From Psococerastis gibbosa (taxonomy: Eukaryota; Arthropoda; Insecta; Psocodea; Psocidae), in contig OZ020484.1 in assembly GCA_963971405.1 (NCBI GenBank), forward strand, positions 28,914,770 through 28,978,769: DNA of 64,000 nucleotides, in the 5' to 3' direction. The notes beneath the pieces were generated by a model, which was not told the origin of the DNA, searched no databases, and worked only from the letters and a program-made list of their open reading frames with translations. Position numbers and translations under genes: made by a program. This document shows positions 57,361 through 64,000 of this stretch, in pieces (the first letter of the stretch is position 1; every line of letters starts with the position of its first letter).

Positions 57361-57367
57361 TACTACT

Positions 57368-57373
57368 AATATT
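57368..57373. repeat. Right target-site duplication AATATT
   Basis: Matches the left copy exactly. Outside it the flanks differ (GTAT on the left, GCAC on the right), which sets the duplication at six bases. Confidence 0.8.
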
Positions 57374-57843
57374 GCACAACAGTCAACAGCATATCAGTTA
57401 CATACAGTTCAACAAAAGTCAGGCAAGTTGGAAGGCAAGTCAAAAGCCGGCTGCCTACAGCATATGAGGTGGATCCGACGGCCCGGGGTAAATCATTGTC
57501 TCATTGTCCATAGGACTCAGTTTCAATGGAAATTACAATTCTATTTTTTTTAAAAACATTTGCAACCTCACTTCTGCTTGAGCAAGTCTCAAACCATCGA
57601 TAAGGCGTAACTGTGCTAGTGGCATGTGGGTTTCCCTCTGTGGATGGCAGTTCTTGGCGAAAAGTTTTACTAAAATTAGTGGGGTTCTTCACCAAAGGTA
57701 ACTTTTTAATGATTATTTGGCTTTTACTAACAATGGTTTTGACAACAAGTTTTAATAAAACACTGATTTATTGTTTGTTAATTATCCGAATGCATTGGAG
57801 CTTTTGTTGGAAATGTTTTACAGATTATGGACTCCATAATAAA
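57374..57843. other. Host DNA right of the Polinton
   Basis: 470 bp between the target duplication and a family A repeat. No gene or repeat recognised. Confidence 0.5.
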
Positions 57844-58511
57844 TAAGAACCGGTCCGAGTTTACTCGAACATGCTTTCCAATTTATCAAAATTAGTAGAT
57901 AGAGAAAATTAGTAATTTCATGGTAAATAATTTTCCTATGGTTAAATTTCCGATATCTCGGGGGGGGGGGGGGGGGGGTGGTGAGGTGAATTCTAGATGG
58001 GTCAGACCAACGCATTACCACACAGCAATACTGGCAGGGCACGCAATGCATTAGAGCGTGAATTTTCTATCATTTAAAAAAAAAAACATTTTTTTGTACA
58101 AAAACAATTACTTTTTTGGGAAAGCAACCTGTCCGGTTTCGTTACTCAATTTAACACCTAAAACATACCTGAAGGTAGAAATCATCGATAGAAAGGTGTC
58201 GCAGAAAAATTATTATTTAGTCATTTTTATTTTTTTACCCCCAGAAGGAAACCATCAAGGGGCAAGCGACCCCCCGCATTTTATCAACATTAACAACAAC
58301 AACAATATATGAGAATTTAAAAGAAATCGTTGGAGCCGTTTTTGGGAAATAATTTTTTTAGACGTTTTTTTGAAGTTTTTTGAAAATAAAAACCCCCCAA
58401 ATTGAGTTAGCCCAAAATAAAAATAAAATGGTCTCGAGGTATGATTTTTTTGAACCTACATGCCGAATTTCATCAAAATCGACTGAGGAGTTTGCCCGGA
58501 AATCGACGCAG

Positions 58512-58544
<33 letters not shown>

Positions 58545-58667
58545 TTTCGTAAAAACCACTTTTTTGGGTACCTGGGACCTTAATACGTGTAAATCCGTTG
58601 AAATCTCGGAATCGAAAATTTCGACCGTCACAAAGCTTTCCTTATACTACGTATAAATTGGAAAGCA
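57844..58667 (+). repeat. Interspersed repeat family A, copy 6 (plus)
   Basis: Full-length copy about 480 bp right of the Polinton, from AAGAACCGGTCCGAG to ATAAATTGGAAAGCA, with an 18-base G-run and a CAGA microsatellite (about 58512-58545). Confidence 0.88.
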
Positions 58668-58874
58668 ATAATTATGTAGCATAGAAGGTCGGAGCGACTC
58701 AAGGCTACCTTGCCTCTTTTGCATTTACAGTTTCAAGTGACACAGTCTTTGCTAAAAAAAGGTTAAGCTGCTGTTTTTCAACAGTTGCTTAATTGACAAT
58801 GCCCTTTGTATGAATGATTGGGATCCACTGATGTGGTCCCAATAATTATGCTCATCATGGGGCCCCAAGTCCTA

Positions 58875-59075
58875 TGTCAGGACATGTAGAGTATGGAACG
58901 GACTCCAACTTTCACCCAAAAGGTTGTTGGTTCGAGTCCCACATTTTCTATATTTTCTGGCCATGCTTCGGAGGGCATGTAAAGCAGGCGGTCCCGGGCT
59001 TTCCTAGTTGAGTGTAAGAGAGGGCGTATAGCCCTAACTCCGCTAGGTTGGCTTAGTAATAGAAGAAAAAAGGTA
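58875..59075 (+). mobile_element. tRNA-derived SINE copy
   Basis: Contains a pol III B box GGTTCGAGTCCC at about 58930, a conserved body (CTGGCCATGCTTCGGAGGGC, GTAAAGCAGGCGGTCC, TAGCCCTAACTCCGCTAGGTTGGC) and an A-rich tail. Related fragments occur at 365-435, 5235-5560, 20400-20510 and 29465-29600. The A box is not clear. Confidence 0.7.
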
Positions 59076-59219
59076 GATATTTATTTATTTATTTCAGCTC
59101 AACTATCTAAACAATTGACAATAATACTAATACCCGACTACTTCAATTACTACTATTGTATAAAATCAATATAAAGCGCTTCATCGTGCTTTTTTTAGTG
59201 TGATAATAGTTCCGGTGAT

Positions 59220-59805
59220 AAAAAAGTGGGTGTGTGTACTTATGTACGCACGTGAGAAGCTATACTTCTTTGCCATCATTAAAAAATAGTTTTTAATTGC
59301 ATGCAAATAATTAATTACAATAAAATAATAAAGGACTGGAAAAGGATAATCAATAAAATATACAAAATGGCGGATGACAATACCTGTCCAGAAAATAGTG
59401 TACCAACATGCGCGACTAATATCGAGGTTTTTATGACAAACGTTTTATTAAAAATATTTCTTTATTTTGTAAATATTAAATAACCAATAATAAATATTTA
59501 ACATTAATAATTTAATAATATTTAGTGTTAACAATTATAATAAATACAAATATTTTGATTTATATCAAGAAATAATACGTACGGATAGAACTAAAACACG
59601 GGTACAAAATGGCGGATTGTCCAGAAAATAGTGATCAGAGGTGACGAGTGTACCAACATGCGCGACATTGAGGTTTTATTTCTATTTTGTTGGCAGCTTC
59701 ATTCTGTGAAGTTTTTCTGTGAACTTTTGGGTGTTACAGATGCGCGCGCATCCGCAAAATTCACTCTCAATCGTAAAGAAGTATAACTTCAAAAATAAAT
59801 TTACT
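59220..59805. repeat. Repeat family B, copy 2
   Basis: Bounded by GAGAAGCTATACTTCTTTGC and AAAGAAGTATAACTTC. Contains an internal near-duplicate segment with AAAATGGCGGAT, TGTCCAGAAAATAGTG and TGTACCAACATGCGCGAC, present at about 59366 and 59608. It directly abuts a family A copy. Confidence 0.5.
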
Positions 59806-59873
59806 GCGAAACTTTTGGGAATTGACAACTCAATCAGAGGAAGGCATTTTCCCACATTGTTTTTGCTTTCCAA

Positions 59874-60698
59874 TTTATACGTAGTATAAGGAAAGCTTTG
59901 TGACGGTCGAAATTTTCGATTCCGAGATTTCAACGGATTTACACGTTTTAAGGTCCCAGGAACCCAAAAAAGTGGTTTTTACGAAATGTCTGTCTGTCTG
60001 TTCGTCGATTTCCAGGCAAACTAGTCGGTCGATTTTGATGAAATTCGGCATGTAGGTTCACAAAAATCATACCTCGTGACCATTTTTTTTTTATTTTGGG
60101 CTAACTCAATTTGGGGGGTTTTTATTTTCAAAAAACGTCAAAAAAAATTATTTCCCAAAAACGGCTCCAACGATTTCTTTTAAATTTACATATATTGTAG
60201 TTGTTCCTAATGTTGATAAAATGAGGGGGGTCGCTTGCCCCTTGATAGTTTGCTTCTGGGGGTAAAAAAATAAAAATGACTAAATTTTAAAGAAAAATGA
60301 CTAAAACAATTTTTCCTGTGACACCTTTCTATCGATGATTTCGACCTTCAGGTATGCTTTAGGTGTTAAATTGAGTAACGAAACCGGACAGGCTGCTTTC
60401 GCAAAAAAGTATTTTGATTTGTACAAAAAAAAGTTTTTTTTTTAAAAAATGATAGAAAATTCACGCTCAAATGCATTGCGTGCCCTGCCACTATTACTGT
60501 GTGGTAATGTGTTGGTCTGACCTATCTAGAATTTACCTCACCACCAGTGACGAGTGACGTCAGGTGGAAACCCCCCCCCCCCCCAGATATCGGAAATTTA
60601 ACCATAGGAAAATTATTTACCATGAAATTACTCATTTTCTCTATCTACTAATTTTTATAAATTGGAAAGCATGTTCGAGTAAACTCGGACCGGTTCTT
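59874..60698 (-). repeat. Interspersed repeat family A, copy 7 (minus)
   Basis: Full-length reverse-orientation copy from TGCTTTCCAATTTATACG to ACTCGGACCGGTTCTT, with the poly-C run at about 60571. Confidence 0.88.
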
Positions 60699-63293
60699 TT
60701 TCTTTCGAAAGGAAAGTTGAAAGACTCAGCCGTCATTTGTTTACAAAATATTGAGCAAATGCGATATCTCGCCTATTAAAGTCCCTGATGACCATCACTT
60801 AATGTGTCATACAAATACACTCAATATTATGTTATTACAAACACATTACAATTCAATGCATTACTTTACATTACAGTACAGTATATTCTATTGAGGTTAA
60901 CCGCTGTAATAGAAGAATGAGAGAGCGCACCATGTAAATACAGAAAGTTCATTTATTGAAGTATGCTTTTCATTTTCATGCCGGATTAGTCATAAGCTTT
61001 TGAGCTTAAACAGAAAACCAAATTCAAACAGTTAGAAACGGGAAACAGATCAGTTGGTTTTCACATACCATCCTTTTTAACATGCTACAATATTTAACAA
61101 TACCTCAGATTGCGGTGCTAAAAGGGTGCGTTCTAGTTTGGAAACGCTGCGCATCCACAAGTTCACTTCAACCTCGTCTTTATGAGGTTCACCGCAATAA
61201 TATGAGTTGGCGTTCTGTGTGACCAGGAAGTAAAATGAATGAGCACTGTGTGTCTTCCATTTCAGGAATTTAAGTGCCGTAAATTCATGTAATGTACTGT
61301 ACGTATTCAATTGAATAAACAGTGTTAGTCTGAGGGTAATGCTGTTATTCAAGCCCTGTTATAAATTTATAGTTATAAGTTATAGTTATAAGATATAGTT
61401 CATAAGTTATAAAATATAAACTGACAACGGACAGTTTCCCGATCTTTTAAGTGGACCCAACCACATTGCTCTTCATTGCCCGTAGTACGCAAAAGAGAGG
61501 TTGTAATTCTGCCGATAAAGAAAGAGACGCAGCTACACTTTTCGGGTAGGCACTATAGGTATGACGTATTTGGTATCGTTAGAATCAGGACACTGACAGC
61601 TATCCAAATGTGGAGCAATAAAATAGCATCTACAATTTATATCGGAGAAAAAGTGAAAACGTATCTAAAAGCTTTTTGCACGGTGCAGACTTTACCATCG
61701 CACTTTTTTACAACAGATCATTGTACTACGTGCTGGCGGAAAATAATGTCGTATCTGTCTATGCATTGTAATTTTTAGCACCAATTCTTTCGGACCAAGG
61801 CAAGCATTTAGGGGCGATTAATGTTATCGTAAATATGCCAAAGTGCGGCCACACTGATTTGTTGTTGTTTTCGTGACATTTTGAGTTTAAAAAAAAATAT
61901 TTGAGCTCCATAAACGATAAGAACGGTCATAAAATTGCCCTGACGGAGTTATTTACATCTTCATTCCAGGGCCAAAACAGCTAAAAGCCCGTTTTTTTCG
62001 AAACTAACAAAATTTATGTCTTTTTTTAATACCACGGAAGAATTAATCAACCTACTCTGGGGTCGCAGAATAAGTATCATAGCGGCATACTCCAGGAACT
62101 GGATAAGTAGGCTTTAACAACGACAGGGATAACACTGGAAGAGATAGATCAAAGCAAGGCAGGCGAGTTGTTTTAAGCGGTTCCTGGGCGTCAGCACGCT
62201 ACTGACCTTGTTTGTCTACTAAAACATGGAGTACATAAACCCTTAGTTTGGAAGCTGTCGGCAAAAAAACGATACTTTCCAATATTCTAACCCCAGAATG
62301 ACAAGAGGAAATGGTAGAGGGAGGGGAGGGAGGGGGCATAACGAGAATACAAATAGAGGTTGCAGTCCACATGAGTTAGACTCTGAGCCGTCAGCATGGC
62401 CGCTGCAGCTTCTGCGACAGCTTAAGTGTTACACCGTACGTGACGGATTTCATCGCAGACTAAGGTACTTCAATTGGCGATTACTCGGAAACTTTTGCAT
62501 TCTGAGAATCGCCCAGATACTATACAAGTAGTGCTGTAGTTCCACCTCTCAAGATCTGAAGGTCGGAGCTTCAAATATTGATTAAATTAATTGAGCAATA
62601 CAGACGGAAGAATTCTCTAAGTTGATTTTTTTTTCCTTACGGAGAATCAACTTTCTGCGCATATATTTTCGGTGATCCTGAATTGATTTCGCTGGTGTTG
62701 ATTTTTACGTTGCTCTTTATCTCTTTGTTGCTGAGCAGTTTTCTGCGGAGTTGATGCGACCCATTTAGGGGCAACCTCGAACTGCCTATACTTACGTTTA
62801 CTATTATATGCACCGACAGGGAATCAGGGAGCTGATACCAAGGGAACTAGGCCACGTCTAGTTAAACCATTGAAACCGACTAACCCCAACTTACTCGGTG
62901 CTAGAATCTCCGCACTTACTCTGTAAATTGAGTTCGCTTCAGTGCTTAGTAATTTCCCTTTTCTTAGGCTTCTTATAAACAGGCTTGAGTACACAGAAAG
63001 ATTGACCCCGAGACTAGAGGTATTTAAATAAATAAATACGCAAATGCCATCCCTATCGCGCCATTAATATTAAGCTAATAAATAACTTAACCGTTTTGAG
63101 ATGGAATCCGTTTCTTAACGTATTGCAACCCATTTAAGGTCAAGAAAAAAAAAGGGAACGAGCGGTTGCATAATGGTCTCCTAAAAATATATAAGATAAG
63201 ATACTGTTTATTTCAAAGGTATTCGAAGAATACATAGAAATTGTTGCGTACAATATAAATGATACAAACTAATCACTATACAAAAGAACCGGT
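60699..63293. other. Host DNA without a recognised gene
   Basis: A short run of GTTATA-type repeats near 61365-61410; otherwise nothing recognisable. Frames at 61476 and 62298 lack known patterns. Confidence 0.5.
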
Positions 63294-64000
63294 CCGAGTT
63301 CACTCGAACATGCTTTCCAATTTATCAAAATTATTAGATAGAGAAAATTAGTAATTTTATGGCAAATATTTTTCCTATGGTTAAATTTCCAATATCTCGG
63401 GGGGGGGGGGGGTGTCCACCTGACGTCACTGGAGGTGAGGTAAATTCAAGATAGGTCAGACCAACACATTACCACACAGAAATACTGGCAGGGCACGCAA
63501 TGCATTTGAGCGCGAATTTTCTATCATTTTTTTCAAAAAATAATTTTTTGGGCAAAACCAAATATTTTTTTGGGAAAGCAACCTATCCGGTTTCGTTACT
63601 CAATTTAACACCTAAAACATGCTTGAAGGTAGAAATAATCGATAGAAAGGTTTCGCATTTTTTAGTCATTTTTTCATTAAAATTTAGTTATTTTTATTTT
63701 TTTACCCCCAGAAGCAAACTATCAAGGGGCAAGCGACCCCCCGCATTTTGTCAACATTAATAACGACTACAATCTACGAGAATTTAAAAGAAATCGTTGG
63801 AGCCGTTTTTGAGAAATAATTTTTTTAGACGTTTTTTTGGAGTTTTTTGAAAATAAAACCCCCCCAAATGGAGTTAGCCCAAAAAAAAAAAATGGTCCCG
63901 AGGTATGATTTTTGTGAACCTACATGCCAAATTTCACTCAAATCCACTGAGTAGTTTGCCCGGAAATCGACGAACAGACAGACCGACCGACAGACAGACA
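63294..64000 (+). repeat. Interspersed repeat family A, copy 8 (plus, runs off the window)
   Basis: Begins AAGAACCGGTCCGAG and reaches the CAGA microsatellite at the last base of the window. The terminal part lies outside. Confidence 0.88.

Larger units (their letters stand above)
41965..57367. mobile_element. Complete Polinton/Maverick (adintovirus-like) element, 15.4 kb
   Basis: The ends are AGTAGTATAG at the left and its reverse complement CTATACTACT at the right, with a 6-bp direct repeat AATATT on both sides. A 5'-AG terminus and a 6-bp target duplication are established Polinton hallmarks. Between inverted repeats of 1.8-1.9 kb lie open frames for PolB, retroviral-type integrase, A32-like ATPase, adenain-like protease, PLA2/core protein, double-jelly-roll capsid, probable minor capsid, a DUF8207-type protein and unknown ORFs. 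No frame of a core gene is broken, so insertion looks recent. The AATATT duplication is itself palindromic, so the exact end rests partly on the AG rule. Whether it is best called transposon or integrated virus cannot be decided from sequence alone. Confidence 0.95.
55431..57367. repeat. Right terminal inverted repeat of the Polinton
   Basis: Reverse complement of the left arm, slightly longer (about 1937 against 1807 bp) because of longer poly-A tracts and an extra iteron with an internal poly-G insert near 55569. It carries a second intact copy of the 101-residue ORF and the start codon of the 233-residue ORF. Confidence 0.85.

Overview
The window is about 64 kb of AT-rich, repeat-dense animal DNA holding one large intact mobile element. 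Two exons on the minus strand (28952-29129 and 19576-19710) join in phase and read as the N-terminal WD40 region of tomosyn (syntaxin-binding protein 5). Canonical GT/AG splice sites, tRNA-derived SINE fragments, non-LTR retrotransposon 3' ends, foldback elements and MITEs all point to a metazoan. The general look suggests an arthropod, probably an insect. I cannot name the species.

The main object is a complete Polinton/Maverick (adintovirus-like) element at 41965-57367, 15403 bp. It starts with 5'-AG and ends with CT-3', is flanked by the 6-bp direct repeat AATATT (41959-41964 and 57368-57373), and has terminal inverted repeats of about 1.8-1.9 kb. Plus-strand genes are protein-primed DNA polymerase B with zinc fingers and an HNH-like block, a packaging ATPase, a DUF8207-type protein and a DD(33)E integrase with a chromodomain. 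The minus-strand block holds a phospholipase A2/core protein, an adenain-type protease present twice, a probable penton/minor capsid protein, a 57-residue small ORF and a double-jelly-roll major capsid protein. Two further minus-strand ORFs near the right end are not assigned. A 101-residue OB-fold-like ORF lies in both inverted repeats. All these frames are open, so the copy looks young and could encode replication, integration, capsid assembly and maturation.

Unusual details inside the element are: a perfect 557-bp tandem duplication that doubles the protease; a leader/promoter segment of about 100 bp shared by the OB-like gene and polB; inverted repeats that include the first ~15 codons of the right-end unknown ORF; iterated ~190-bp repeats in both inverted repeats; and a 139-bp tandem duplication of the 3' end of polB.

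Left of the element (1-41958) is host DNA with the two tomosyn exons, a 292-bp satellite (3 copies), a hAT-type MITE with an 8-bp target duplication, two foldback elements, a near-perfect 80-bp palindrome, three or four LINE remnants and several SINE pieces. One repeat family of about 0.8 kb (15-bp inverted ends, an internal G-run and a CAGA microsatellite) occurs at least eight times on both sides of the Polinton. Right of the element (57374-64000) there are more copies of that family, one SINE and unannotated DNA. Because tomosyn is read leftward and its upstream exon was not found, the Polinton may sit in an upstream tomosyn intron; this is inference.
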